Assembly: GCA_905182765.1 (NCBI GenBank)
Contig: CAJJCV010000005.1
Span: forward strand, 1 to 60,303
DNA: 60,303 nt
Reading direction: 5' to 3'
DNA from: Cryomorphaceae bacterium BACL29 MAG-121220-bin8
GTDB lineage: Bacteria; Bacteroidota; Bacteroidia; Flavobacteriales; Flavobacteriaceae
Shown here piece after piece: positions 19,339 to 28,027 of the stretch; position 1 is the first letter of the stretch; each line of letters opens with the position of its first letter. Below the pieces are notes generated by a model. The model made no database searches, was not told the DNA's origin, and saw only the letters and a list, made by a program, of their open reading frames with translations. The translations under genes were made by a program, and so were the position numbers.

Positions 19339-19608
19339 ATGGCTAAAGAATCAATGAAGGCCCGTGAGGTCAAAAGAGCAAAATTATGTGCTAAGTATGC
19401 TGACAAAAGAAAGGCTTTAAAAAAAGCAGGTGACTTTGAAGGACTACAGAAATTGCCAAAAAACTCATCTCCTGTAAGAGCTCACAATAGATGTAAACTT
19501 ACCGGAAGACCTAAGGGTTACATGAGACAGTTCGGAGTTTCTAGAGTTTTATTCAGAGAAATGGCAAATAAAGGTTTAATCCCAGGAGTTAGAAAAGCTA
19601 GCTGGTAA
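19339..19608 (+). CDS. rpsN: Ribosomal protein S14, long zinc-free form
   Basis: Complete 89-residue S14 of the 30S head. It belongs to the longer, zinc-independent type: the CxxC...CxxC knuckle of the short form is absent and only isolated cysteines occur (KLCAKY, NRCKLTG). The segment [34 protein letters not shown] and the ending [11 protein letters not shown] are diagnostic. Long S14 at the spc position is normal in Bacteroidota. Confidence 0.96.
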   Translation: MAKESMKAREVKRAKLCAKYADKRKALKKAGDFEGLQKLPKNSSPVRAHNRCKLTGRPKGYMRQFGVSRVLFREMANKGLIPGVRKASW

Positions 19609-19620
19609 ATAAATATAAAC

Positions 19621-20019
19621 ATGAATACAGATCCAATTGCAGATTATTTAACAAGAATTAGAAACGCTAATAGTGCCGGTCACAAAGTAGTTTCTATTCC
19701 TGCTTCCAATGTTAAAAAGGAAATAACAAAGATATTGTTTGATCAAGGCTATATTTTGAGTTATAAATTTGAAGATGATATAACTCAAGGTAATATTAAA
19801 ATTGCTTTAAAATATAATTCTTACTCTAAAGAGCCTGTAATTAAAAAATTAGAAAGAATTAGTAAACCAGGTTTGAGAAAATATTCAGATTCACTTAGTT
19901 TACCAAGAGTTTTAAATGGATTAGGAATAGCTATCGTTTCTACATCTAAAGGTCTTATGACAGGAAAAAAAGCAAAACAATCTAACGTAGGAGGAGAGAT
20001 TCTCTGTTATGTACATTAA
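19621..20019 (+). CDS. rpsH: Ribosomal protein S8
   Basis: Complete 132-residue S8, a central-domain 16S rRNA-binding protein. It starts [21 protein letters not shown] and has [53 protein letters not shown]. In E. coli S8 is the autorepressor of the spc operon; no matching structure was recognised near rplE here. Confidence 0.97.
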   Translation: MNTDPIADYLTRIRNANSAGHKVVSIPASNVKKEITKILFDQGYILSYKFEDDITQGNIKIALKYNSYSKEPVIKKLERISKPGLRKYSDSLSLPRVLNGLGIAIVSTSKGLMTGKKAKQSNVGGEILCYVH

Positions 20020-20030
20020 AAATTAATAAA

Positions 20031-20573
20031 ATGTCAAGAGTAGGAAATAATCCAATATCAATTCCGGATGGTGTCTCAGTTGAGATTCACCCAAATTCTT
20101 TTATAGCTAAAGGAAAGTTGGGAGAACTTTCTCAATCATTTGATTCGATCAGTATTGAACAAGTTGAAAATAATTTGATAATTAAAAGAATTAATGATTC
20201 TAAACCTATAAAAGCAAAACATGGTTTGTATAGAGCATTGTTTTCTAATATGGTTGAAGGAGTTTCAAAAGGTTGGACAAAAGAATTAGAATTAGTTGGA
20301 GTAGGTTATAGAGCTTCTAATCAAGGTCAAAGACTAGAATTAGCTTTAGGTTTTTCACATAATATCGTTTTTCAAATTCCATCTGAGGTGAAAATTGAAA
20401 CAGTATCTGAAAAAGGTAAAAACCCTATTATTAAATTGATGTCCTTAGATAAACAACTTGTAGGTGCTATTGCTTCTAAAATCAGAGGTTTTAGAAAACC
20501 TGAACCATACAAAGGAAAAGGAGTTAAGTATGTTGGAGAACAAATACGTAGAAAAGCAGGTAAGTCTGCATAA
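20031..20573 (+). CDS. rplF: Ribosomal protein L6
   Basis: Complete 180-residue L6 near the factor-binding site. The N-terminus SRVGNNPISIPDGVSVEI, the central GWTKELELVGVGYRASNQGQRLELALGFSHNI and the C-terminal KIRGFRKPEPYKGKGVKYVGEQIRRKAGKSA are the diagnostic L6 pattern. An 11-base A/T-only gap precedes the ATG. Confidence 0.97.
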   Translation: MSRVGNNPISIPDGVSVEIHPNSFIAKGKLGELSQSFDSISIEQVENNLIIKRINDSKPIKAKHGLYRALFSNMVEGVSKGWTKELELVGVGYRASNQGQRLELALGFSHNIVFQIPSEVKIETVSEKGKNPIIKLMSLDKQLVGAIASKIRGFRKPEPYKGKGVKYVGEQIRRKAGKSA

Positions 20574-20583
20574 ATTTTAGAAA

Positions 20584-20940
20584 ATGAGTTTATCAAAAGT
20601 TGAAAAGAGAAAAAAAATAAAAAAAAGAATAAGACAGCATGTCTTTGGAAGCGAAAGCAGACCAAGATTGTCAGTATTCAGAAGTAATAAAGAAATTTAT
20701 GCTCAAATAGTTGATGATGTTAATGGTAAAACTTTAGCTGCAGCATCTTCTAGAGATAAAGATATTGCTGACGGAACCAAATCTAAAATTGAATTATCAA
20801 AATTAGTTGGAATTTCAATTGGTTCTAAGGCTGTTAAAGCTGGTATTGATAAGATTGGTTTTGATAGAAGTGGATATTTATATCATGGTAGAGTTAAATC
20901 ATTAGCAGACGGAGCCAGAGAAGCTGGACTTAAATTTTAA
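20584..20940 (+). CDS. rplR: Ribosomal protein L18
   Basis: Complete 118-residue L18, a 5S rRNA-binding protein. The basic N-terminus ([41 protein letters not shown]) is followed by [47 protein letters not shown], the standard ending. Three bases separate it from rpsE. Confidence 0.96.
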   Translation: MSLSKVEKRKKIKKRIRQHVFGSESRPRLSVFRSNKEIYAQIVDDVNGKTLAAASSRDKDIADGTKSKIELSKLVGISIGSKAVKAGIDKIGFDRSGYLYHGRVKSLADGAREAGLKF

Positions 20941-20943
20941 TTT

Positions 20944-21462
20944 ATGAAAAATAATAAAAACGAATTTGTTAAACCGAGTGGACTAGATCTTAAAGATCGT
21001 TTAGTAAGCATTCAACGTGTTACTAAAGTAACTAAGGGTGGTAGAGCTTTTGGTTTTACAGCTATTGTTGTTGTAGGTGATGAAAAAGGAGTTGTAGGTC
21101 ACGGTTTAGGAAAATCAAAAGATGTAGCTACATCAATTGCAAAAGCAGTAGAAGATGCAAAAAAGAATCTAGTAAGAATTGCATTACATAAAACAACTCT
21201 TCCTCACGAACAAAAAGGGAAACATGGAGGTGCAAAAGTATTTATAAAACCTGCATCTCAAGGTACTGGAGTTATTGCTGGTGGAGCGGTTAGGGCAGTT
21301 TTGGAATCATTAGGTGTACAAGATGTTCTTTCTAAATCTCAAGGATCTTCGAATCCACATAACGTTGTTAAGGCAACATTTGACGCATTACTTAGACTTA
21401 GAAATGCAAATACTATAGCTCAAGAAAGAGGTGTATCATTAGAAAAAGTTTTTAACGGATAA
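20944..21462 (+). CDS. rpsE: Ribosomal protein S5
   Basis: Complete 172-residue S5, important for accuracy. It has [48 protein letters not shown], the double-stranded-RNA-binding type domain, and the C-terminal [47 protein letters not shown]. The start is ATG at 20944, three bases after rplR; rpmD follows after two bases. Confidence 0.97.
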   Translation: MKNNKNEFVKPSGLDLKDRLVSIQRVTKVTKGGRAFGFTAIVVVGDEKGVVGHGLGKSKDVATSIAKAVEDAKKNLVRIALHKTTLPHEQKGKHGGAKVFIKPASQGTGVIAGGAVRAVLESLGVQDVLSKSQGSSNPHNVVKATFDALLRLRNANTIAQERGVSLEKVFNG

Positions 21463-21464
21463 TT

Positions 21465-21641
21465 ATGGCGAAAATTAAAATAAAAAAAGTTAGAAGTGAA
21501 ATCAAAAGACCTGCAGATCAGAAAAAAACTCTTTTGGCATTAGGATTGAAGAAAATTGGTCAAGTTGTTGAGCATGAAGATACTCCTAATATTATCGGAA
21601 TGGTAAATAAGGTTAAACATTTAGTTTCTATTATTAAATAA
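21465..21641 (+). CDS. rpmD: Ribosomal protein L30
   Basis: A 58-residue protein read directly from the sequence: it begins MAKIKIKKVRSEIKRPADQK, continues with LLALGLKKIGQVVEHEDTP and ends MVNKVKHLVSIIK, which is the whole L30 family pattern. It lies between rpsE (two-base gap) and rplO (six-base gap), the conserved spc-operon position. Confidence 0.95.
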   Translation: MAKIKIKKVRSEIKRPADQKKTLLALGLKKIGQVVEHEDTPNIIGMVNKVKHLVSIIK

Positions 21642-21647
21642 AAAATC

Positions 21648-22100
21648 ATGAATTTAAGTAATTTAAAACCGGAAGAGGGATCAATACATACTTCAAAAAA
21701 GAGATTAGGTAGAGGACAAGGATCTGGTAAAGGTGGTACAGCGTCTAGAGGTCACAATGGACAGAAATCCCGTTCTGGATACTCTAAAAAATTAGGTTTT
21801 GAAGGTGGTCAAATGCCATTACAACGAAGAGTCCCTAAATTTGGATTCAATAATATTAATAGAAAAGAATATCAGGCTGTTAATCTTGAAACTATTCAAT
21901 TGTTAATTGATAATAAAAAGATTAAAGATTCAATGAGTATTCAAAGTTTTATTGATAATGGTTTGGCTAATAAAAATGACCTTATTAAAGTTTTAGGTTC
22001 AGGATCAATTAATTCATCTATAAAAATAACAGCTCATAAATTTTCTAAAACTGCAATAGCACAAATAGAAAAGAGCGGAGGTGAAGCAATAACTATATAA
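21648..22100 (+). CDS. rplO: Ribosomal protein L15
   Basis: Complete 150-residue L15. It begins MNLSNLKPEEGSIHTSKKRLGRGQGSGKGGTASRGHNGQKSRSGYSKKLGFEGGQMPLQRRVPKFGF, the unmistakable glycine/arginine-rich extension of L15, then a globular C-terminal domain ending in KFSKTAIAQIEKSGGEAITI. Six bases separate it from both rpmD and secY. Confidence 0.97.
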   Translation: MNLSNLKPEEGSIHTSKKRLGRGQGSGKGGTASRGHNGQKSRSGYSKKLGFEGGQMPLQRRVPKFGFNNINRKEYQAVNLETIQLLIDNKKIKDSMSIQSFIDNGLANKNDLIKVLGSGSINSSIKITAHKFSKTAIAQIEKSGGEAITI

Positions 22101-22106
22101 TATATT

Positions 22107-23453
22107 ATGTACAGTTTTTTTGAAACATTAAAGAATATCTGGAAAATTGAAGAGTTAAAAAATAGAATTTTTATAACTCTATTTTTCCTAGCTATTTATA
22201 GATTAGGAGCTCAAGTAGTTCTTCCTGGTATTGATTCTGTTCAATTAGCTGAGCTTTCAAGTAGAACTCAAGGAGGTGGATTGTTAGGTATTTTAAATGC
22301 TTTTACAGGTGGTGCGTTTGCTAATGCATCTGTTTTTGCTCTTGGGATTATGCCATATATTTCAGCATCTATTGTTGTTCAATTAATGGGTATAGCAGTT
22401 CCATATTTACAAAAACTTCAAAAGGAAGGTGAGAGTGGTAGAAAAACAATCAACCAAATAACTAGATGGCTTACCATTTTAATATGTGTTGTTCAAGCTC
22501 CTGCATATTTGTACAGTCTTGGTGCTCTTGGAGTTCCTGAAAGTGCTTTTATTTTAGGAAAAACACCTGTTTTTGTATTTTCATCTGTTGTTATTTTAGT
22601 TACTGGTTGTGTATTCGCAATGTGGTTAGGTGAGAAAATTACTGATAAAGGTATCGGTAATGGTATTTCTTTGCTTATTACTGTAGGTATAATAGCCTCT
22701 CTTCCTCAAGCGTTTTTTCAAGAATTTACATCTAGAGTAACTCAAAGTAACGGAGGTGCTATTACAATTTTAATTGAATTAGTTATATGGATAGTTGTTA
22801 TTGCATTGTGTGTGTTACTAGTTAAGGCCGTTAGGCAAGTTCCAGTTCAATACGCAAGAAGAACTGCATCTGGTGGATTTGATAAAAATCAAGCAAGTTC
22901 AAGACAATATATTCCTTTAAGGTTAAATGCTTCTGGTGTTATGCCAATTATATTTGCTCAAGCTATAATGTTTGCTCCAGCGTATGTTGGACAGTTATTC
23001 GGAGACTCAGGTTTTGGTCAATGGCTTCAAACTTCTTTTTCTGATATGTTTGGTTTGTGGTATAATATTTTATTTGGTTTTCTAATTATTGTATTCACTT
23101 ATTTTTATACTGCTATTACAGTTCCTACAAACAAAATGTCAGATGATTTAAAAAGAAGTGGTGGTTTTGTTCCTGGGATTAGACCAGGTGGTGAAACTTC
23201 TGAATTTTTAGATAAAATAATGTCTTTAATTACATTCCCTGGATCATTGTTTTTAGCAGCTGTTTCAGTTTTACCTGCTATTATTGTCCAGATTATGGGA
23301 ATGCAACAAGGATGGGCTTTGTTTTATGGAGGGACTTCACTATTGATTATGGTTGGAGTTGCTATAGATACAATCCAACAAATTAATGCCTATTTATTAA
23401 ATAGACATTATGATGGTTTAATGAAAACTGGTAAAAAAAGAAAATTAGGATAA
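22107..23453 (+). CDS. secY: Protein translocase subunit SecY
   Basis: A 448-residue inner-membrane protein, the channel of the Sec translocon. Ten hydrophobic spans are expected; clear ones are [61 protein letters not shown] and the C-terminal [30 protein letters not shown]. The plug and gating region ([30 protein letters not shown]) and the cytoplasmic loop [22 protein letters not shown] are conserved. No adk or map gene follows, unlike in many Gram-negatives: adk is elsewhere (window start) and infA follows after one base. Confidence 0.98.
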   Translation: MYSFFETLKNIWKIEELKNRIFITLFFLAIYRLGAQVVLPGIDSVQLAELSSRTQGGGLLGILNAFTGGAFANASVFALGIMPYISASIVVQLMGIAVPYLQKLQKEGESGRKTINQITRWLTILICVVQAPAYLYSLGALGVPESAFILGKTPVFVFSSVVILVTGCVFAMWLGEKITDKGIGNGISLLITVGIIASLPQAFFQEFTSRVTQSNGGAITILIELVIWIVVIALCVLLVKAVRQVPVQYARRTASGGFDKNQASSRQYIPLRLNASGVMPIIFAQAIMFAPAYVGQLFGDSGFGQWLQTSFSDMFGLWYNILFGFLIIVFTYFYTAITVPTNKMSDDLKRSGGFVPGIRPGGETSEFLDKIMSLITFPGSLFLAAVSVLPAIIVQIMGMQQGWALFYGGTSLLIMVGVAIDTIQQINAYLLNRHYDGLMKTGKKRKLG

Positions 23454-23454
23454 T

Positions 23455-23670
23455 ATGGCAAAACAAGCAGCTATAGAACAAGATGGTACTATAATCGAAG
23501 CTCTTTCTAACGCTATGTTTAGGGTAGAGTTACAAAATGGTCACGTTGTTACTGCTCATATTTCCGGTAAAATGAGAATGCATTATATTAAATTATTACC
23601 TGGCGATAAGGTTAAATTAGAAATGAGTCCTTATGATTTAACTAAAGCTAGAATAACATATAGACAATAA
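23455..23670 (+). CDS. infA: Translation initiation factor IF-1
   Basis: Complete 71-residue IF-1 with an OB fold: [67 protein letters not shown] spans the whole family. It binds the 30S A site during initiation. It starts one base after secY and precedes rpmJ by three bases. Confidence 0.97.
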   Translation: MAKQAAIEQDGTIIEALSNAMFRVELQNGHVVTAHISGKMRMHYIKLLPGDKVKLEMSPYDLTKARITYRQ

Positions 23671-23673
23671 ATT

Positions 23674-23790
23674 ATGAAAGTTAGAGCATCAGTAAAAAAA
23701 AGAAGTCCCGAATGCAAAATTGTAAGAAGAAAGGGAAGACTTTATGTAATTAATAAAAAGAATCCTAGATTCAAACAAAGACAAGGTTAA
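23674..23790 (+). CDS. rpmJ: Ribosomal protein L36, zinc-free form
   Basis: A 38-residue protein read from the sequence: it begins [20 protein letters not shown] and ends [14 protein letters not shown]. Length and ends match L36, but only one of the four zinc ligands of the classical form remains (the Cys in SPECK); the others are replaced by Ser, Asn and Phe. This zinc-free type is the rule in Bacteroidota, so no separate zinc-regulated copy need exist. It lies between infA and rpsM, the conserved position. Confidence 0.96.
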   Translation: MKVRASVKKRSPECKIVRRKGRLYVINKKNPRFKQRQG

Positions 23791-23794
23791 AATT

Positions 23795-24169
23795 ATGGCA
23801 AGAATTTCAGGGGTTGATATACCCAAACAAAAAAGAGGAGTAATAGCTTTAACCTATATTTTTGGTATAGGAAGAACCAGAGCTAAGAAAATTTTAGAAT
23901 CAGCTAAAGTTAGTGAAGATAAAAAAGTATCTGACTGGAATGATGAAGATACTGCTAAAGTTAGAGAAGCTGTAGGTACCTTCAAAATTGAAGGAGAACT
24001 TAGATCTGAAAATCAAATCAATATTAAAAGATTAATGGATATTGGTTGTTACAGGGGGATTAGACACAGGTCTGGATTACCTTTAAGAGGTCAAAGAACT
24101 AAAAATAATTCAAGAACAAGAAAAGGTAAGAGAAAAACAGTTGCAAATAAAAAGAAAGTAACTAAATAA
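23795..24169 (+). CDS. rpsM: Ribosomal protein S13
   Basis: Complete 124-residue S13 of the 30S head. It begins [39 protein letters not shown] and has [50 protein letters not shown]. In E. coli the leader of rpsM is the S4 target; here only four bases separate it from rpmJ, so any S4 control must lie elsewhere (see the rpsK-rpsD gap). Confidence 0.97.
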   Translation: MARISGVDIPKQKRGVIALTYIFGIGRTRAKKILESAKVSEDKKVSDWNDEDTAKVREAVGTFKIEGELRSENQINIKRLMDIGCYRGIRHRSGLPLRGQRTKNNSRTRKGKRKTVANKKKVTK

Positions 24170-24177
24170 TATTTATT

Positions 24178-24561
24178 ATGGCTAAATCAGCATCTAAAAA
24201 AAGAAAAGTAATAGTAGAATCATTTGGTGAAGCTCATATAACTGCTTCATTTAATAATATTATTATTTCATTGACTAACAAAAAAGGTGAAGTTATTTCG
24301 TGGTCTTCTGCCGGAAAGATGGGCTTTAGAGGCTCTAAGAAAAACACTCCTTATGCTGCTCAGTTAGCAGCTGAAGAAGCCGTTAAAGTTGCACACGATG
24401 CAGGAATGAGAAAAGCTAAGGTTTATGTAAAAGGTCCTGGAAATGGTAGAGAATCTGCAATCAGAACTATACATAATAATGGAATTGAAGTTACTGAGAT
24501 ATTTGATGTAACTCCTATGCCTCACAATGGTTGTAGACCACCAAAACGAAGAAGAGTTTAA
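24178..24561 (+). CDS. rpsK: Ribosomal protein S11
   Basis: Complete 127-residue S11 of the 30S platform. [52 protein letters not shown] and [46 protein letters not shown] are diagnostic. It is followed by the largest gap in the cluster (68 bases), which contains a nested hairpin. Confidence 0.97.
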   Translation: MAKSASKKRKVIVESFGEAHITASFNNIIISLTNKKGEVISWSSAGKMGFRGSKKNTPYAAQLAAEEAVKVAHDAGMRKAKVYVKGPGNGRESAIRTIHNNGIEVTEIFDVTPMPHNGCRPPKRRRV

Positions 24562-24576
24562 ATTAATAATTAATAC

Positions 24577-24612
24577 ATTTTTGTCGAAGGACAGACCTTA
24601 ATTCACAAAAAT
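24577..24612 (+). promoter_or_regulatory. Nested hairpin upstream of rpsD (possible S4 control site)
   Basis: The 68-base rpsK-rpsD gap holds an 8-bp outer stem, ATTTTTGT (24577-24584) with ACAAAAAT (24605-24612), enclosing an inner 4-bp stem AAGG (24587-24590) with CCTT (24596-24599) and the loop ACAGA. An A-tract, not a T-tract, follows, so it is not an intrinsic terminator. All other gaps in the run except rpsL-rpsG are 17 bases or less. S4 autoregulates its own mRNA in E. coli and Bacillus (established knowledge); a similar role here is inference. Confidence 0.4.
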
Positions 24613-24629
24613 TAAAAAAAAAATATAAT

Positions 24630-25235
24630 ATGGCAAGATATACCGGTCCTAAAACCAAAATTGCAAGAAAATTCGGAGAACCAATTTTCGGAGAAGATAA
24701 ATCTTTTGAAAAGAAAAACTACCCTCCTGGACAGCACGGAAACAATCGAAGACGTGGTAAAAAATCTGAATATGCTATCCAGTTAATGGAGAAGCAAAAA
24801 GCTAAGTATACCTATGGTATTCTAGAGCGTCAATTTAGAAATCTGTTTAAAAAAGCTAATCAAAGTAAAGGAGTTACAGGTGAAGTTTTACTTCAATTAT
24901 GTGAGTCTAGGTTAGATAATATTGTTTACAGATTAGGAATTGCTTCTACAAGAAGCGCTGCTAGACAATTAGTTAGTCATAGACACATTACAGTAGACGG
25001 AGTGCTTTGTAATATTCCCTCTAGAATAATTAAGGCTGGAGAAGTAATAGGTGTTCGTGAAAAATCAAAAACTATTTCTTCAATAGAAAATGCATTATCT
25101 AATAATTCATCTGTATATGAATGGATATCATGGAATAGTGATAGAATGGAGGGTGCTTTTGTATCCATTCCAGAAAGAACACAAATTCCAGAAAATATTA
25201 AAGAACAATTAATCGTCGAATTATATTCGAAATAA
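24630..25235 (+). CDS. rpsD: Ribosomal protein S4
   Basis: Complete 201-residue S4, a primary 16S rRNA-binding protein. The N-terminus [21 protein letters not shown] lacks the zinc cysteines found in some S4 proteins. The S4 RNA-binding domain reads [41 protein letters not shown], and the ending is [16 protein letters not shown]. The gap before it carries the nested hairpin listed separately; rpoA follows after 15 bases. Confidence 0.97.
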   Translation: MARYTGPKTKIARKFGEPIFGEDKSFEKKNYPPGQHGNNRRRGKKSEYAIQLMEKQKAKYTYGILERQFRNLFKKANQSKGVTGEVLLQLCESRLDNIVYRLGIASTRSAARQLVSHRHITVDGVLCNIPSRIIKAGEVIGVREKSKTISSIENALSNNSSVYEWISWNSDRMEGAFVSIPERTQIPENIKEQLIVELYSK

Positions 25236-25250
25236 AAAAACATTTTAATT

Positions 25251-26243
25251 ATGCCAGTATTTAATTTTCAAAAACCAGACAAAGTTATAATGATTGATTC
25301 ATCTGAATTCGAAGGTAAATTCGAATTTAGACCTCTAGAACCAGGATATGGTTTGACAGTAGGTAATGCTTTGAGAAGAGTTTTATTATCTTCTCTTGAA
25401 GGCTTTGCTTTTACATCTGTAAAAATAGAAAATATTGATCATGAATTTTCATCTCTTCCAGGAATAGTTGAAGATGTTACAGAAATAATTTTAAATTTAA
25501 AACAAGTTTGTTTGAAAAGACAAATTGACTCTGTTGAAAACGAAAACGTTACTGTTTCTATTTTAGGTCAAGAACAGATTTCTGCTGGAGATCTTCAAAA
25601 ATATATTTCAGGGTTTCAAGTTTTAAATCCAGATTTAGTTATTTGTAATCTAGAAAAAAACGTAAGTTTTAACCTAGAACTTACTATCGAAAAAGGTAGA
25701 GGATATGTTCCTGCAGAAGAAAATAAAAAAGTTGGAGCTCCAATAGGAACTATTTTTATGGATTCAATTTTTACCCCCATTAAAAATGTTAAGTATACTA
25801 TAGAGAATTTTAGAGTTGAGCAAAAAACTGATTATGAAAAATTAGTTTTTGAAATTATTACTGACGGTTCAATTCATCCAAAAGATGCTTTAACAGAAGG
25901 TGCAAAAACTTTAATACATCACTTTATGTTATTCTCTGATGAGAGAATCACTCTAGAAGCTGATGAGATTGCTCAAACTGAAACTTATGACGAAGAATCT
26001 CTACACATGAGACAACTTTTAAAAACTAGATTAATTGATATGGATCTTTCTGTTAGAGCTTTAAATTGTTTAAAAGCTGCCGAAGTTGACACTCTTGGTG
26101 ATTTGGTTTCTTTCAATAAAAGTGACTTAATGAAATTTAGAAACTTTGGAAAAAAATCACTAACAGAACTTGAAGAATTGGTTATAGTTAAAGGCCTAAA
26201 TTTTGGAATGGATTTATCTAAATATAAATTAGATAAAGAATAA
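25251..26243 (+). CDS. rpoA: RNA polymerase subunit alpha
   Basis: Complete 330-residue alpha subunit. The N-terminal assembly domain includes [37 protein letters not shown] and the insert near [12 protein letters not shown]. The C-terminal DNA-binding domain is intact, from [55 protein letters not shown] onward. It therefore can contact UP elements and activators. Position between rpsD and rplQ is the standard alpha-operon order. Confidence 0.98.
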   Translation: MPVFNFQKPDKVIMIDSSEFEGKFEFRPLEPGYGLTVGNALRRVLLSSLEGFAFTSVKIENIDHEFSSLPGIVEDVTEIILNLKQVCLKRQIDSVENENVTVSILGQEQISAGDLQKYISGFQVLNPDLVICNLEKNVSFNLELTIEKGRGYVPAEENKKVGAPIGTIFMDSIFTPIKNVKYTIENFRVEQKTDYEKLVFEIITDGSIHPKDALTEGAKTLIHHFMLFSDERITLEADEIAQTETYDEESLHMRQLLKTRLIDMDLSVRALNCLKAAEVDTLGDLVSFNKSDLMKFRNFGKKSLTELEELVIVKGLNFGMDLSKYKLDKE

Positions 26244-26252
26244 TTAAATATT

Positions 26253-26828
26253 ATGAGACACGGAAAAAAGATAGCACATTTAGGAAGGAAGACTCCTCAT
26301 AGAAAATACATGTTAGCTAACATGGCTTGTTCATTAATTGAGCATAAATCTATTAATACAACTGTTGCAAAAGCAAAAGCTTTAAAAAAATATATTGAAC
26401 CTTTGATCACCAAATCAAAGTCTGATTCTACCCACAATAGAAGAATCGTTTTTAGTTATTTAAAAAATAAATATGCGGTTACTGAACTATTCAGAGATGT
26501 TTCTGTAAAAATTGGTGATAGACCAGGTGGATATACTAGAATTATCAAGCTCGGTAATAGACTTGGTGATAATGCTAGTATGGCAATGATTGAATTAGTT
26601 GATTACAATACTATTTATAATACAGCAAATGATACTACTAAGAAAACAAGAAGAAGAAAAAAAGCTTCAAAAAGTTCTGACACTTTAGTTGAAGATGCAG
26701 CTCCAGTTGTCGAAGAAGCAGCTCCAGTTGTCGAAGAAGCAGCTCCAGTTGTCGAACAAGCAGCTCCAGAAATTGAAAATAATGAAACAAATCAATCAGA
26801 TTCTGACAAAAAAGAAACTGATTTATAA
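26253..26828 (+). CDS. rplQ: Ribosomal protein L17 with long repetitive acidic tail
   Basis: The first 120 or so residues are normal L17: [42 protein letters not shown], then [34 protein letters not shown]. The protein is 191 residues, against about 120-130 in E. coli, because of a C-terminal extension: a basic patch ([11 protein letters not shown]) followed by an Ala/Pro/Val/Glu tail with three near-perfect AAPVVEE/Q repeats, ending in [12 protein letters not shown]. Long low-complexity L17 tails occur in other Bacteroidota; the tail is expected to be disordered and solvent-exposed. Last gene of the ribosomal run, followed by a strong terminator. Confidence 0.96.
   Translation: MRHGKKIAHLGRKTPHRKYMLANMACSLIEHKSINTTVAKAKALKKYIEPLITKSKSDSTHNRRIVFSYLKNKYAVTELFRDVSVKIGDRPGGYTRIIKLGNRLGDNASMAMIELVDYNTIYNTANDTTKKTRRRKKASKSSDTLVEDAAPVVEEAAPVVEEAAPVVEQAAPEIENNETNQSDSDKKETDL
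26697..26768 (+). repeat. Tandem 21-bp repeat in the rplQ tail
   Basis: Three consecutive 21-bp units begin at 26697, 26718 and 26739, each reading GCAGCTCCAGTTGTCGAAGA plus one base; the third differs by a single G-to-C change. A partial fourth unit (GCAGCTCCA) begins at 26760. The DNA identity, not just protein similarity, shows recent duplication or ongoing slippage. Unit number should vary between relatives. Confidence 0.92.
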
Positions 26829-26863
26829 AAAAATCATATTATTTATAATTTTTTAAATTATGA

Positions 26864-26893
26864 GGGATAAACATTCTGTTTATCCCTTTTTTT
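26864..26893 (+). terminator. Rho-independent terminator after the ribosomal cluster
   Basis: GGGATAAAC (26864-26872) and GTTTATCCC (26878-26886) form a perfect 9-bp stem with the loop ATTCT, followed by seven T residues. It lies 36 bases after the rplQ stop and closes the 17-kb ribosomal run. The carA promoter element begins within five bases of its end. Confidence 0.95.
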
Positions 26894-26897
26894 ATAT

Positions 26898-26905
26898 TAT
26901 TTTTG
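26898..26905 (+). promoter_or_regulatory. Candidate -7 element of the carA promoter
   Basis: TATTTTTG matches the TAnnTTTG consensus and ends only six bases before the carA ATG at 26912, so the transcript would begin at or within a few bases of the start codon. The -33 region falls in the preceding terminator, with no clear TTG at the optimal spacing. Its place directly after a strong terminator supports a new transcription start here. Confidence 0.5.
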
Positions 26906-26911
26906 AAACCC

Positions 26912-28027
26912 ATGAAAAACATCAAAAAATTAGAAAAAGCTTTTATTCTTCTTGATGATGGCACTATTTTTTTTGGTAAAGCACTTGGAGTTAAAGGTTC
27001 TGCTTTTGGCGAATTGTGTTTTAACACTGGAATGACCGGATATCAAGAAATTTTTACAGATCCCTCATATTATGGTCAACTTATGGTTACCACTAATGCA
27101 CATATTGGTAATTATGGTGTTAGTAATATAGATATTGAATCTAATTCACCAAAAATATCAGGTTTAATTTGTAAAAATTTTAATCAAAGTTATTCAAGAC
27201 CAGCCGCTGATAATTCTCTACAAAATTTTTTTATTGAATATAATGTCGTAGCTATTTCTGACGTTGATACAAGAGCTTTAGTTTCTCACATTCGTGACAA
27301 TGGTGCTATGAACGCAGTTATTTCAACCGATATTGATTCTATTGATTCTTTAAAATTAGACTTGTCAAAAACCCCATCTATGAAGGGGCTTGAATTAGCT
27401 TCTAAAGTTTCTACTAATAAGCCTTATTTTTTTGGAGACCCCAACTCTAAAATTAAAATAGCTGCTTTAGATCTTGGAATTAAATTAAATATTTTAAGAA
27501 ATTTATCTAAAAGAGGAGCTTACATTAAAGTTTTCCCTTACGATTCTTCTATAAATGATTTGTCTAATTGGAATCCTGATGGTTATTTTATTTCAAATGG
27601 TCCTGGTGATCCTGAGCCTTTATCGTCAGCTATTAATCTTGCTAAAGAAGTTTTAATTTTAAACAAGCCATTATTTGGAATATGTTTAGGACATCAAGTG
27701 ATAGCTTTAGCCAATGGTATATCAACTTATAAAATGCATAATGGACATAGGGGAATCAATCATCCAGTTATAAACTTGATCACTGGAAAAGGCGAAATAA
27801 CCTCTCAAAATCATGGTTTTGCTATTAATAAAGTTGAAACTGAAAACAATAAAGATATAGAAATAACTCATTTACATTTAAATGACAATACAATAGCAGG
27901 AATAAGTATAAAAAATAAAAATTGTTTTTCTGTTCAATACCATCCTGAAGCTAGCCCTGGGCCTCACGATTCAAATTATCTTTTTGATCAATTTATTGAA
28001 CTAATAAAATCTAATATAAATGAGTAA
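26912..28027 (+). CDS. carA: Carbamoyl-phosphate synthase small (glutaminase) subunit
   Basis: A 371-residue subunit that hydrolyses glutamine to feed ammonia to CarB for arginine and pyrimidine synthesis. The N-terminal domain has [46 protein letters not shown]. The class I glutaminase domain follows: [12 protein letters not shown], the nucleophile in [12 protein letters not shown], and [11 protein letters not shown] with the catalytic His-Glu. I start at ATG 26912; a TTG nine bases upstream lies inside the promoter element and is not a credible start. carB is not in the window. Its last eight bases overlap the eno start. Confidence 0.95.
   Translation: MKNIKKLEKAFILLDDGTIFFGKALGVKGSAFGELCFNTGMTGYQEIFTDPSYYGQLMVTTNAHIGNYGVSNIDIESNSPKISGLICKNFNQSYSRPAADNSLQNFFIEYNVVAISDVDTRALVSHIRDNGAMNAVISTDIDSIDSLKLDLSKTPSMKGLELASKVSTNKPYFFGDPNSKIKIAALDLGIKLNILRNLSKRGAYIKVFPYDSSINDLSNWNPDGYFISNGPGDPEPLSSAINLAKEVLILNKPLFGICLGHQVIALANGISTYKMHNGHRGINHPVINLITGKGEITSQNHGFAINKVETENNKDIEITHLHLNDNTIAGISIKNKNCFSVQYHPEASPGPHDSNYLFDQFIELIKSNINE

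Noticed and set aside
26903-26914. TTG start for carA three codons upstream
   Set aside because: Lies in the TATTTTTG promoter element; the ATG at 26912 is the credible start.
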